Assembly (NCBI RefSeq): GCF_950295315.1 | Contig: NC_080172.1 | Coordinates: forward strand, 114,143,267-114,207,266 | Direction: 5' to 3' | Length of the DNA: 64,000 bases | Source of the DNA: Erinaceus europaeus | Taxonomy: Eukaryota; Chordata; Mammalia; Eulipotyphla; Erinaceidae | Shown here: one piece after another, positions 34,440 to 43,689 of the stretch | Position numbering within the stretch: position 1 is the first letter of the stretch | How the letters are laid out: every line of letters begins with the position of its first letter | Program-made: the position numbers and the translations under genes | Notes under the pieces: generated by a model | Seen by the model: only the letters and a program-made list of their open reading frames with translations | What the model was told of the DNA's origin: nothing | The model's database searches: none

Positions 34440-34885
34440 CCTTTTCCTTTTCTTTTTTATTTATTGCTTTTATTTATTTACTAGATAGAGGCAGCCAGAA
34501 ATTGAGAGGAAGGGGGAGATGGAGATGGAGAGGGTGAGAGAGGGGCCAGGCGGCTCACCCGGTTGGGCACACACATCATGGCAATGCACAAGGACCTGGG
34601 TTCCAAGCCCCTGGGTTCCTGGTCCTCACCTGCAGGGGGAAAGCTTTGCAAGTGGTGAAGCGGGGCTGCAGGTGTCTCTCTGTCTTTCTCTCCCTTTCTT
34701 CTATTTATTTATTTATTTATTTATTGACTAGAGACAGAATTTGAGCGGGGAGGGAGAAATAGAGAGGTAGACAGACAGACAAACACCTGCAGCCCCGTGA
34801 AGCTTTTTCCCTGCAGGTGGGGACAAAGGGCTTGAACCTGGATCCTTGAGCATTATGACTTGTACGCTCAACCACCTGGCCCCAC
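34440..34885. repeat. Three B SINE pieces in alternating orientation
   Basis: Antisense B tail part (34449-34543), sense B head and body (34544-34700), antisense full B (34701-34885). The sense and antisense parts could pair as a hairpin of about 150 bp. Confidence 0.8.
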
Positions 34886-34887
34886 TA

Positions 34888-35318
34888 GCTTTTTTTTTTT
34901 AATCTCTTCACATTTTATTACAGAAAAATCCTGCATGATTCACTGTTCATGGCCTGTTGTGGAATGTCACTAACAATGTCAGAAATCACCTGTAGCAATG
35001 GTGGCGGGTACGCAGAGTCCAGTTTTTGCCACCATTGCAGTGGATACCAATTTGGAGCAGCCCAGTGCAGTGAGCCACTGCTGGTCTCCTCAAGACGGAC
35101 CAGTTGCTGGCAAGAATGACCAGTTTCACTTTGCCTTGTTTGACCATCTTCATAGTCTTGACGATATCCCATCACGTGCTTCCGACTTTTCATAGCAAAC
35201 TGGAGCCTGGAGTTGATGGACTCCAGTGACTTCGTGGCCAGCAGCTTCCTGCCTTGGGTGCAGGATAATCCTCAACCACAAGCAGCTGCCACAATGGCTG
35301 GGGAGACAGAAAGGAAGT
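34888..35318 (-). pseudogene. RPL30: Processed pseudogene of ribosomal protein L30
   Basis: RPL30 is a protein of the large (60S) ribosomal subunit. Read on the minus strand, this copy begins with a 5'-TOP-like pyrimidine start (CTTCCTTTCTGTCTCCCC at about 35310). The 5' UTR follows without introns (AAGGCAGGAAG), then a damaged coding region, a short 3' UTR with AATAAAATG, and an A-tail (complement of T11 at 34890-34900). The start codon is lost (CTG at the expected place), about 12 bases are missing after it, and frameshifts follow. The peptide text SLESINSRLQFAMKSRKHVM is readable near the N terminus, close to the family's usual sequence. Lack of introns, an A-tail and mRNA-like ends show retrocopying by L1 machinery. 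Not functional as a protein gene. Confidence 0.9.
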
Positions 35319-35321
35319 CCA

Positions 35322-35553
35322 GGCCAATTTTTTGTCTGTTTGTTTCCAGGGTTATCACTTGGGGCTCGGTGCTGGCTCTACAAATCCACTGCTCCCTGGT
35401 GGCCTTTCTCCCCCCCCCCACCCTTTTATTTGATAGGACAGAGAGAAATTGAGAGGGGATGAGGAGAGAGAGAGAGAGAGACCTGAAGACTGCTTCACTG
35501 CTTTTGAAGCATGCTCCCTGCAGGTGGGGAGAGTAGGGGCTCAAATCCAGATG
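35322..35553 (-). repeat. ERI-type SINE, form C
   Basis: Antisense: TCCAGGGTTATCACTTGGGGCT...ATCCACTGCTCCCTGG, poly-C, then the body. The tRNA-like head is lost in the GA tract. Confidence 0.85.
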
Positions 35554-35745
35554 AGAGAGATAGAGAGAGAGATAGGGAGAGAGGGAGAGAGGGAGAGGGA
35601 GAGGGAGAGGGGAGAGGGAGAGGGAGAGGGAGAAAGAGAGGGAGAGGGAGAGGGAGAAAGAGAGGGAGAGGGAGAGGGAGAGGGGGAAGAGAGAGGGGAG
35701 AGGGAGGGGGAGAAAGAGAGGGAGAGGGAGAGGGAGAGGGGGAAG
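35554..35745 (+). repeat. (GGGAGA)n purine repeat
   Basis: GAGAGGGAGAGGGAGAGG units up to the gap. Confidence 0.95.
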
Positions 35746-35945
35746 NNNNNNNNNNNNNNNNNNNNNNNNNNNNNNNNNNNNNNNNNNNNNNNNNNNNNNN
35801 NNNNNNNNNNNNNNNNNNNNNNNNNNNNNNNNNNNNNNNNNNNNNNNNNNNNNNNNNNNNNNNNNNNNNNNNNNNNNNNNNNNNNNNNNNNNNNNNNNNN
35901 NNNNNNNNNNNNNNNNNNNNNNNNNNNNNNNNNNNNNNNNNNNNN
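35746..35945. other. Assembly gap (200 N)
   Basis: Exactly 200 N. The gap sits at the end of a purine repeat, so repeat length is the likely cause and the true size is unknown. Confidence 0.99.
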
Positions 35946-36624
35946 CCCAGCCCCTGAATGAGTGAATATTATTAAAGTGCTCTATATGACCTTACTGATA
36001 GCCCTTGACAAGACTTGATTCCATCTCGTCCCTGCGTTGGCAAATAAAAGGAAAGCACATTTAATTTCCGAGTTAGTAAGTTACTGAGCAGAGACGCTCC
36101 CAAACAGAAACTGCTATTCTTCTAATGGATACGCATTGACCCGTGGTCTGTGTCTCTGGAATCGCACACAGGAAGTGGAGACGCAGTATCTGAAAACTGC
36201 AGTGACCCCATTCCCAGGAGCTACCCGCCCCTGACTGGAGGGTCCCAAGTGTGGAAGATGAAGTTCTGTTAGTGACCATTGGGGGCAGCAGAGGCCCCCT
36301 TTCAAGCTAGCATGTTGCAGAGGCCTTCCTGAGCTCCATCTTCAGGACAGACAGACTGTCCCACCCCTGCTCACCTGCAGGCATTCTTTATAGGCCTCAC
36401 TTGGGAGGCATTGCCTGGAGAGAACTCCCCTCATTTCTGAGTAGACTCCCAGCCCTCGAGTCAACAGTGAAGTCATATCATCTTGGATAAGTGCCTCTGT
36501 CTTCTCATCTGGAACTGGGGGGAATAGGTGGTCCCCAGGGCTGTATGAGTCAGACGGGGCTTTTTTTCTGGGGAGAAATACTGGTGTTCAGTCAGTGAGA
36601 CCTGTTGTCATGGTAGCACCGTGG
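35946..36624. other. Unique stretch with MIR-like remnant
   Basis: About 36450-36560 reads like the MIR 3' core (GCCTCTGTCTTCTCATCTGG). No gene is recognised. Confidence 0.45.
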
Positions 36625-37160
36625 TTATTGGCACAGACTTGGTAGCCAGACTGTGTCAGCTTGAGTTTTGCTTGTATCACTTACTGTGTGCCTTTACCTA
36701 CATGACTCCTCCTCCTCCCCCTCCCCCCTACTCTTCCTCTCCCTCCTCCTCCTTCTCCTCCTCCTTTTTCCTCCAGGGTTATTGCTGATATTCCAGCACC
36801 AGCACTATGAATCCACTGCTCCTGGCAGCCATCCCCCCCACCCCCGACCATTTTCTTGAATAAGACAGAGAAAAATTGAGAAAGGAGGGGGGACATAGAG
36901 AGGGAGAGAAAAATATAGGCACCTGCAGACCTGCTTTACCGCTCATGGAGCATCCTCCCTGCAGGTGGGAAGCGAGGGACCCGGATCCTTGCGTGGGTCC
37001 TTGCGTTTCATATCATGTGCGCTTAACGCTTTGTACCTCTGCCCAGCCCTGTGACCTGACTTCTCTCTGTGTCTGTGTCCTCAGCTAGAAAAATGACAAT
37101 GGCACATGTACCTCTTAGGGATATTGGGAAGATCAACTGAATAGGTACGAGATTTTAGAG
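36625..37160 (+). repeat. MIR split by an antisense C SINE
   Basis: TTTTGCTTGTATCACTTACTG before, and TGTGTCCTCAGCTAGAAAAA...GGGATATTGGGAAGATCAA after the SINE are consecutive MIR parts. Confidence 0.6.
36715..37048 (-). repeat. ERI-type SINE, form C
   Basis: Preceded by a CT-rich tract (36703-36765). Complete antisense element. Confidence 0.88.
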
Positions 37161-38111
37161 CAGAGGCAGGGTACTAATTTCCATGTTCACTAGAAGTCTT
37201 AGTATTTTCAGTGCTATTGTTTTTCTTCTAAATACATAACATCTGCACTTCCTGCAGGCACTTCTCAGCTTGACCTGAAAGGAGAAGGAAGTCTTTATCC
37301 TTTTACTGCAGTTGAGACTCTAACTTGGGACCAAGACAGTCTGCCAGTTAGGGCACAGAGGCCAGCGACGCTCTGTGGAAATACTTTTAATGCTTGGCTT
37401 TGCTTGAGAACTTGGCTAAGCTTCTGCCCCCAGGGCAGGCTCTTTCCAGAGGGGAGCAGAATCTTTGCCATGTCACTGAGGTCCCAGGAAGATCGTTAGA
37501 GTACCAGTGAGCCCGTGACAGACCCACAAAAGTCTCCAGCCAAGAAGGCCTCCCTAGAACAGATGGTAGGATGGATCATGGGTAAAATCCTCTGTCCCTC
37601 CAGGGTAAAGGTCTATGATCTGGAGGAAAATCCTAGTCTAATCCTCCCCACTGCACCTGTGCCCCAGAGTCCTACTGGGACGGCCCAAGGAAGATCAGCA
37701 CTGGCCCTGTTGGTGGCCTCAGGTCAAAGGCATCCCAGGGTCTTGCCAAAGTCACTGTGGAGCCCCCAGGAATGACCTGAAAGCTGCTATCTCCATGGAG
37801 ACAATAGGCTTAGAATCACCAGAGTGAATCATTCGACCTCCTTTGACAGGGTCCATCAAGGTTACTTTTTGAGGGTGTATAGTCTGTAGCAGACACAAGT
37901 CAAGAGATCTACTATGTTGCCAGTGAAACCCTCACCACCATCCTGCAATGACGTAGTCTTCCTGGTCATCTCCACTAGACCACAGTGAACCTGAGGCTGC
38001 AGGAAGAAAGTGAACGGCATCACACATCAGTGGTGATCAGAGGCAGGGTCTGAATCCTGGTCTCTCTCCAGAGAACATGTCCTTTAGCCTTGGAGGGATG
38101 AGCAGCCCACA
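37161..38111. other. Unique stretch
   Basis: The 86-codon frame at 37515-37775 has no recognised domain or splice context. A MIR-like end is possible at 37990-38090. Confidence 0.4.
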
Positions 38112-38125
38112 CAAAAGTTTTTCCG

Positions 38126-38398
38126 GGAAGTTGGGCGGTAGTGCAGCCGGTTAAGCGCACGTGGCGCAAAGCACAAGGACTGATCTAAGGATCCCGGTTC
38201 GAGCCCCCGGCTCCCCACCTGCAGGGGAGTCGCTTCACAGGCGGTGAAGCAGGTCTGCAGGTGTCTGTCTTTCTCTCCCCCTCTCTGTCTTCCCCTCCTT
38301 TCTCCATTTCTCTCTGTCCTATCCAACAAGGACGATATCAATAACAACAACAATAATAATAACTACAACAATTTAAAAAAAAAACAAGGGCAACAAAA
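38126..38398 (+). repeat. ERI-type SINE, form A
   Basis: Target duplication AAAGTTTTTC at 38115 and 38401. Confidence 0.92.
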
Positions 38399-38562
38399 AA
38401 AAAGTTTTTCAATGGTCCCTGATTCCTGGCTTTCAGTTTCCTGACTCTCCCCCCTCCCCCCCATGTCACCCAATTCAGTGTGGGCAGACCTCATACCTTC
38501 TCTCCTCCTAAAAATGAAAAGGCAGTGGATAGCATTTCCAAGACTAGAGCAGAAAGAGACCA

Positions 38563-38570
38563 GGGCATTT

Positions 38571-38622
<52 letters not shown>

Positions 38623-38848
38623 TCCTTCTTTCTCTCTTCCTTTCTTTACTTTTTAAATCATCTTTATTTGTTCATTGGCTAGTGACTGCCAGAAATTGAG
38701 AGGGAAGGGGGAGATAGGGAGAGAGACAGAGAGACAACAGCAGCTCTGCTTTACCACTTGTGAAGTGTCCCTGTGCAGATGGGGACTGGAGGCTTGAACC
38801 TGGGTCCTTGTGCATTGTAATGCCTCATACATGACAACACACAGCCCC
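38563..38848 (-). repeat. ERI-type SINE, form B, with (TTTC)n tail
   Basis: (TTTC)n at 38569-38625, then a complete antisense B. Confidence 0.88.
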
Positions 38849-38881
38849 ATGAACCCATGAAGAGGAGAAAAGAGACCACCT

Positions 38882-38930
38882 TAACCATGGCTAATGAAGA
38901 GTTGTCCTTAACCACTAATGAAGAGTTGTC
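38882..38930. repeat. Short tandem duplication
   Basis: TAATGAAGAGTTGTCCTT occurs twice, 24 bp apart. Confidence 0.85.
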
Positions 38931-39022
38931 CTTGCAGGTGGGAAGGGGACTTGAACCTGGGTGCTTGAGCTTGGTAATATGTGTACTTAACCAGGTGTGC
39001 CACCACCTAGCCCCCCCCCCCC
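38928..39022 (-). repeat. ERI-type SINE, form B, head fragment
   Basis: Only the antisense body and head remain, ending in poly-C. Confidence 0.8.
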
Positions 39023-39540
39023 CAACTTCATTTGATTTTGAAAGTGGGGGTATGGACATACACAGACCGAAAGGCCCTTCTCCAGGGTCACACATAAGTT
39101 CAGGGGGACTGGCATTACAGCTGAGCCTTCCCCCCCAATTACTCCCCACCCCAGATTCCTGACAGCTGTTGCCAGGAGTTGCTGAAGGTGTTCCAGGCAA
39201 GACTGTGGCCTCTCTCAGGAATCCAGCATTGTTATCTTGTCTCTTGGCTGGATTGGGCCGAGATCATCCTGGCTGGTGGATCTCCCTCCATAAGACCTCT
39301 CCCACAAACACTAAAAACAGTCAAGGGAGAAGAATTCTGAAAAACCCCAGTGGGATCAATTTCCAGTAGATGCCAAGTCCACTGGGATCCTCTACTATGT
39401 TCCTTAAGTCCAATATATCTTAGTCATTTTCACCTTTGATTTCAAGGAAGGCCTTCCCCCCTCACCCCTCCATCCCCAGGAATGTGGGGCACTGGGAATG
39501 GGAACTCGTATTCCAGTCCCCAGCCTCCTTTGTATTTTCT
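39023..39540. other. Unique stretch
   Basis: Nothing recognised. Confidence 0.4.
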
Positions 39541-39822
39541 TTCTTTTTTTTCCTCCAGGGTTATAGCAGGGGCTTGATGTAGGCTCTATGAATCCACTGC
39601 TCCTGGTGGCCATTCTCCCCCCCCCCTTTTATTGGATAGGACAGAGAGAAATTGAGAGAGGAAGGGGAGATAGAAGGAGAGAGACACCTGCAGATCTGCT
39701 TCACAGCTTGTGAAGTGTCCCCCTGCTGCAGGTGGAGAGTCTGGGCATTGAACCCAGATCCTTTTGTGGTCCTTGCGCTTAATACTATGCACACTTAGCC
39801 AGGTGTGCCACCACCTGGCCTC
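39541..39822 (-). repeat. ERI-type SINE, form C
   Basis: The antisense C is flanked by similar GCCTCCTTT...TTTC text on both sides, a likely target duplication. Confidence 0.9.
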
Positions 39823-40402
39823 TGCCTCCTTTTATTTCCTTCATTGGCATCAGCAGGCCTGAGGTCAGGGTTATGGTGACACCTTCTGGCTTTCAGTGCA
39901 ACCTCTGGCCCAAGGGATGGATGGCCAGTTTTTTACCCCTGAATTCCCACCAGCTTCTGTTGTTAATGACTAGTTCAGAGGTCTGGATGGGAGCAGTTTC
40001 AACTCCCCCTTCCCTGCCAGGGCCAGACAGCAACATACCCCAGAGAAAGACAGAGCAAGCTGGATCCCAGACCCAGATGTCTCCAACACCAATTTTGTGG
40101 TTCGCAGTGCTAAGTGAACATGTGAGGCCCCTACTTTCAGAAATAATGAGGGGTTCCATTGTGATGACAACAGAGCATTAGCCTGAGTGCAGGGCTCTTC
40201 TGAGCACGATGCCCTATGCAAACGCATGTTCAGAAGATGGCCTTGTCCTGAAGTCTCAAGTAAAACCTATCCTAGTTGTATCCTTCATAAAGGGTCTATA
40301 GAGTTGGCCGGGGCAGAAAATGAAACTGGTTGTCACATCTTGGCTCTTGGATCAGCTTTTGAAGACTTGAGCAGATGTGTTTCCTGGGTCCAGGGAATCC
40401 TT
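39823..40402. other. Unique stretch
   Basis: Overlapping short frames at 39873-40227 have no recognised domain. Confidence 0.4.
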
Positions 40403-40425
40403 ACAATCAAATATAATCACTATGT
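40403..40425 (+). repeat. Target-site duplication, left copy, of tRNA-Ile half
   Basis: ACAATCAAATATAAT then CACTATGT. It matches 40464-40485 apart from one deleted base and one substitution. Confidence 0.9.
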
Positions 40426-40463
40426 GGCCGGTTAGCTCAGTTGGTTAGAGCGTGGTGCTAATA
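40426..40463 (+). pseudogene. Retroposed 5' half of tRNA-Ile(AAT), tailless
   Basis: The 38-40 bases match, with no mismatch I can see, the 5' half of mammalian tRNA-Ile with anticodon AAT: acceptor 5' strand (GGCCGGT), D arm (TAGCTCAGTTGGTTAGAGC) and anticodon arm up to the anticodon AAT and one or two bases beyond. The sequence stops inside the anticodon loop and turns directly into the right copy of a 22-23 bp target duplication. There is no T arm, no CCA and no A-tail. A full tRNA gene is therefore excluded. The likely origin is a tRNA half cut in the anticodon loop and copied by L1 enzymes, or internal priming on a whole tRNA. It has A-box-like text but no B box, so it is not expected to be transcribed as a tRNA. 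Confidence 0.93.
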
Positions 40464-40485
40464 ACAATCAAATATAATACTGTGT
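40464..40485 (+). repeat. Target-site duplication, right copy
   Basis: ACAATCAAATATAAT then ACTGTGT. It directly follows the truncated tRNA. Confidence 0.9.
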
Positions 40486-40650
40486 ATCCAAGGAAAACAG
40501 CTTTTGGGGAAGCTATGAATTGATGCTGTGGCCAAGGTCCACCTACTGGCAGAGTTGTGAACAGAGAGACTTGAGGCCTCAGACTGGGGTGGAGTGGGAG
40601 CTGGTGGTCTGAGAACCCCCAGAGAAGGCGGACCTAACTTCTATGTGAAG

Positions 40651-40689
40651 TTAAGTATCTCCTCCTGAGGGTGAGGAGGAGATACTTAA
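40651..40689. repeat. Perfect 16-bp inverted repeat, 7-nt loop
   Basis: Arms TTAAGTATCTCCTCCT and AGGAGGAGATACTTAA around GAGGGTG. A smaller stem (AACTTC...GAAGTT) overlaps the left side. No T-run or other terminator context is expected in a mammal. Confidence 0.95.
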
Positions 40690-40697
40690 TCTCTCTC

Positions 40698-40752
<55 letters not shown>
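40690..40752 (+). repeat. (TC)n(AC)n compound microsatellite
   Basis: TC repeat followed by CACACACA, ending at ACGTCACT. Confidence 0.95.
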
Positions 40753-41069
40753 GTCACTACTTTTAGTAAGCCAGGATCTCTGGTAACACCTTGTCAGGCT
40801 GTCAAGCAGCAGCAGTCTTCTGTCCCCTCTATGGGGACTGGCAAGCCCATCACTTCTAAGGTCCTACTGAATCCAAGTGACAGGTGCTGCCCATTCATAC
40901 CTGCTGTTTTGCTATTATGGAATTAGGAGGTAAGTGGACGACACTGTTGAAAGTGGAAAATTAAATGGCCCACCAAGAGTTCCATATATTTCAAGAACTG
41001 GGAGGGAGAGTATGCTTCTTTGTGGAGCTGAGGAGTTTGCGCATGTATTTAACATACAGGTAGTAGTTA
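40753..41069. other. Unique stretch
   Basis: Nothing recognised. Confidence 0.4.
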
Positions 41070-41275
41070 AGGGGGATGGGTGGTGGTGTACCGGGTTGAA
41101 TGCACATGTTACAGTGTGCAAAGAACCAGGTTCAAGTCCCCAGTCCTCACCTGCAGGGGGAAAGCTTTGTGAGTGGTGAAGCAGGGCAGCAAGTGTCTCT
41201 CTCTGTCTCTCTATTCCTCTCGACTTCTGGCTGTCTCTATTCCAATAAATAAAGATAATAAAAAAAAATTTTTAA
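41070..41275 (+). repeat. ERI-type SINE, form B
   Basis: Complete, tail CCAATAAATAAAGATAAT. Confidence 0.9.
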
Positions 41276-42525
41276 ATACACTTATAATAAAAAGCTAGTA
41301 ATTAAGTAAACAAATACAAACTGAATGTCCCATGTTGTATGCTCAACCCACCTCACTTACCAAGTCCTCAGTTGAGCCCCTGAAGGCATCGAAGATAAAC
41401 TCCTGGACAGATGTCTCTAGGGCTGAAAGCAACCTTTCTTTTGTGAATCCAGGAAAGGAAGAGGCATTGGGGAATCTCCAGTGGCTTCTATCATGTGGTA
41501 TGCAATTGGTTTCTGACTCCCACTTCCCCAAAGTGGAACAGATGTTTTTCTTCTCGGGTATGAACATCACCAGCGTTTGGCATTGCCAGTTAGTCCTGCT
41601 ACTAGTGGGATTTCTGTTGAAACAGGGGTCAAGGGTTCAAGGCAGCCTCATGGACTCACATAGCTAGGCCAGCTTCCTAGTCGTTAGGAGATGAGGAGGA
41701 TGTGGCAAGTGGCAGCTGGGGAGACCATGGTGGCTGGTCGCCAGGCCATTGTGGTTTCTGAGAAGAGGTCTCCCTTGCTCATGAACAGGAAACTGCCAAG
41801 TGGAAGTTTGTAGAAACTTTGGGGGGGGGGAGGGTGTTAAGTGATGACCTGGTACCCACACCCAGTTGGAGAACCATGAGCCAATGGAACTAGAAATTCC
41901 CAGAGCTCAGACCTGGTCTGAGGGGAGTTAAAGGTTGACAGAAGCTGTCCCAGGAGAGTAAAAGTGTCAACTACCTGGAAGGAGGCGGCTGATGAGGCAA
42001 GTTACCCGGGTCTACAACAAAGGAGAAACTGGACCTGCCTCCCAGAGCTACTGGGAGATAATTAATCCACAGATCAAAGGGGGCTCAGAGCAGCAAACTC
42101 ACTTTACAGCCAGCTCTGCCAGCCAAGGGAGCACCCCACTACAGCAGGCGGGTTCAGATTTGCAGACCCACCATGGAGCCAGCTACTACAGGGCTTGGCA
42201 GGACCAGAAACTGCACCCCCATCACCATGCCACCCCCAGCCCCATACACACTGTGGCCCAGGCCCTGACCTCTCTTGGGCATCACCACACCTGCCACAGA
42301 GTTGGCAAAGCAGGGAATTGGTAAGTTGGTTGCACTGATGATAGGGTGGAAATTACTTCCGTCCCGTTTATAGACAGGAGGAAACGGAAGATTGAGAGAG
42401 TAAGGCGCAGTCATAGAAGCCCTCTGTAGACTCATCATGGGTAGGAGCCCTGTCCTACAAGTATTCTAGTCTATGAAAGAATGGCCACTCAGTTGAGGTG
42501 AGGAAAGGTCAAATTCCAGTGTTCC
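41276..42525. other. Unique stretch with MIR remnant
   Basis: Frames at 41332-41667 and 41992-42324 have no recognised domain. A poly-G run lies at about 41821. MIR-like text (TAGACAGGAGGAAACGGAAG) at about 42370. Confidence 0.45.
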
Positions 42526-42998
42526 CACCCCTTTCCTTTCTTTCTTTCTTTCTTTCTTCCTTTCTTTCTTTCTCCCTCCCTTCCTTCCTTCCACTCTTTC
42601 TTTCTTTCTCCCTTTCTTTCTTTCTCTCTCTCTTTCTTTCTTTCTTTCTTTTTTTTCTGTGTGTGTGTCTCCAGGGTTATTGCTGAGGCTTGGTGCCTGC
42701 ACTAGGAATCCACTGCTCCTGGAGGCTATTTTTCCCATTTTGTTGCCCTTGTTCTTGTGCTTGTTGTAGTTGTTATTGTTGTCATAGCTGTTGTTATTGT
42801 TGGATAGGACAGAGAAAAATGGAGAGGGAGGGAAGACAGAGAGGAGGAGAGAAAGAGAGACACCTGCAGACCTGCTTCACCGCTTGTGAAGCGACTCCCC
42901 TGCAGGTGGGGAGCTGGGGCTCGAACCGGGATCCTAAGGCCTGTTCTTGCGCTTTACGCCATGTGTGCTTAACCCGTTGAGCTACCGCCCGACTCCCC
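42526..42998 (-). repeat. ERI-type SINE, form AC, with (CTTT)n
   Basis: A pyrimidine tract (42533-42652), the complement of the C block (CCAGGGTTATTGCTGAGG), the A-type GTT tail complement, body and head. Confidence 0.9.
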
Positions 42999-43004
42999 CG
43001 CCCC

Positions 43005-43428
43005 CTTTCTTTCTTTCTTTTTTAATTTTTTTTTATTTAAGAAAGGATTAATTAACAAAACCATAGGGTAGGAGGGGTACAACTCCACACAATTCCCACC
43101 ACCCAATCTCCATATCCCACCCCCTCCCCTGATAGCTTTCCCATTCTCTAGCCCTCTGGAAGCATGGACCCAGGGTCGTTGTGGGTTGCAGAAGGTAGAA
43201 GGTCTGGCTTCTGTAATTGCTTCCCCGCTGAACATGGGCGTTGACTGGTTGGTCCATACTCCCAGTGTGCCTCTCTCTTTCCCTAGTAGGGTGTGTCTCT
43301 GGGGAAGCTGAGCTCCAGGACACATTGGTGGGGTCTTCAGTCCAGGGAAGCCTGGCCAGCGTCCTGATGGCATCTGGAACCTGGTGATTGAAAAGAGAGT
43401 TAACATACGAAGCCAAACAAATTGTTGA
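43005..43428 (-). repeat. 0.9-kb family, 3' half
   Basis: Antisense copy with conserved blocks (CCATAGGGTAGGAGGGGTAC; GAAGGTCTGGCTTCTGTAAT). Confidence 0.88.
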
Positions 43429-43489
43429 GCAATCTTTATTTCTGCTTACTCTTTCTGCCCTCTCTAGGCCAGTGACAGGAACTTCTGCT

Positions 43490-43685
43490 CACTCTCCCTT
43501 TTTAATCTCAATAAGTATATTGAGTCATAAAGCGAGAGGAAGGAGGAGGCAGATAGCCAGACCTGCAGCCCTGCTTCACCACTTGTAAATCTCCCCACCA
43601 ACGCAGGTGGGGACTGGGGACTTGAACCCGCCTCCCTGCGCACTGTCACATGTGTGCTCAAGCAGGTGCGCCATCACCTAGACCC
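43490..43685 (-). repeat. ERI-type SINE, form B, at the CpG island edge
   Basis: (A/G)GGA(A/G)CTTCTGCTC stands on both sides (43476 and about 43686) as a target duplication. The CpG island starts directly after. Confidence 0.85.
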
Positions 43686-43689
43686 GGGA

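Noticed and set aside
35746..35945. Unknown-residue frames across the N run
   Set aside because: They translate the assembly gap.
40426..40463. Functional tRNA gene
   Set aside because: Only the 5' half is present; T arm and 3' acceptor strand are missing and a target duplication replaces them.
41992..42324. 110-codon frame in unique DNA
   Set aside because: Its length is compatible with chance, it has no splice signals or domain, and it ends beside MIR-like text.
42969..43416. Recurrent frame reading RERERQ.GSMD.PVN.HVQRGS
   Set aside because: It recurs in most 0.9-kb copies but with frame breaks; recent common descent explains the similarity. No sign of selection can be shown by eye.
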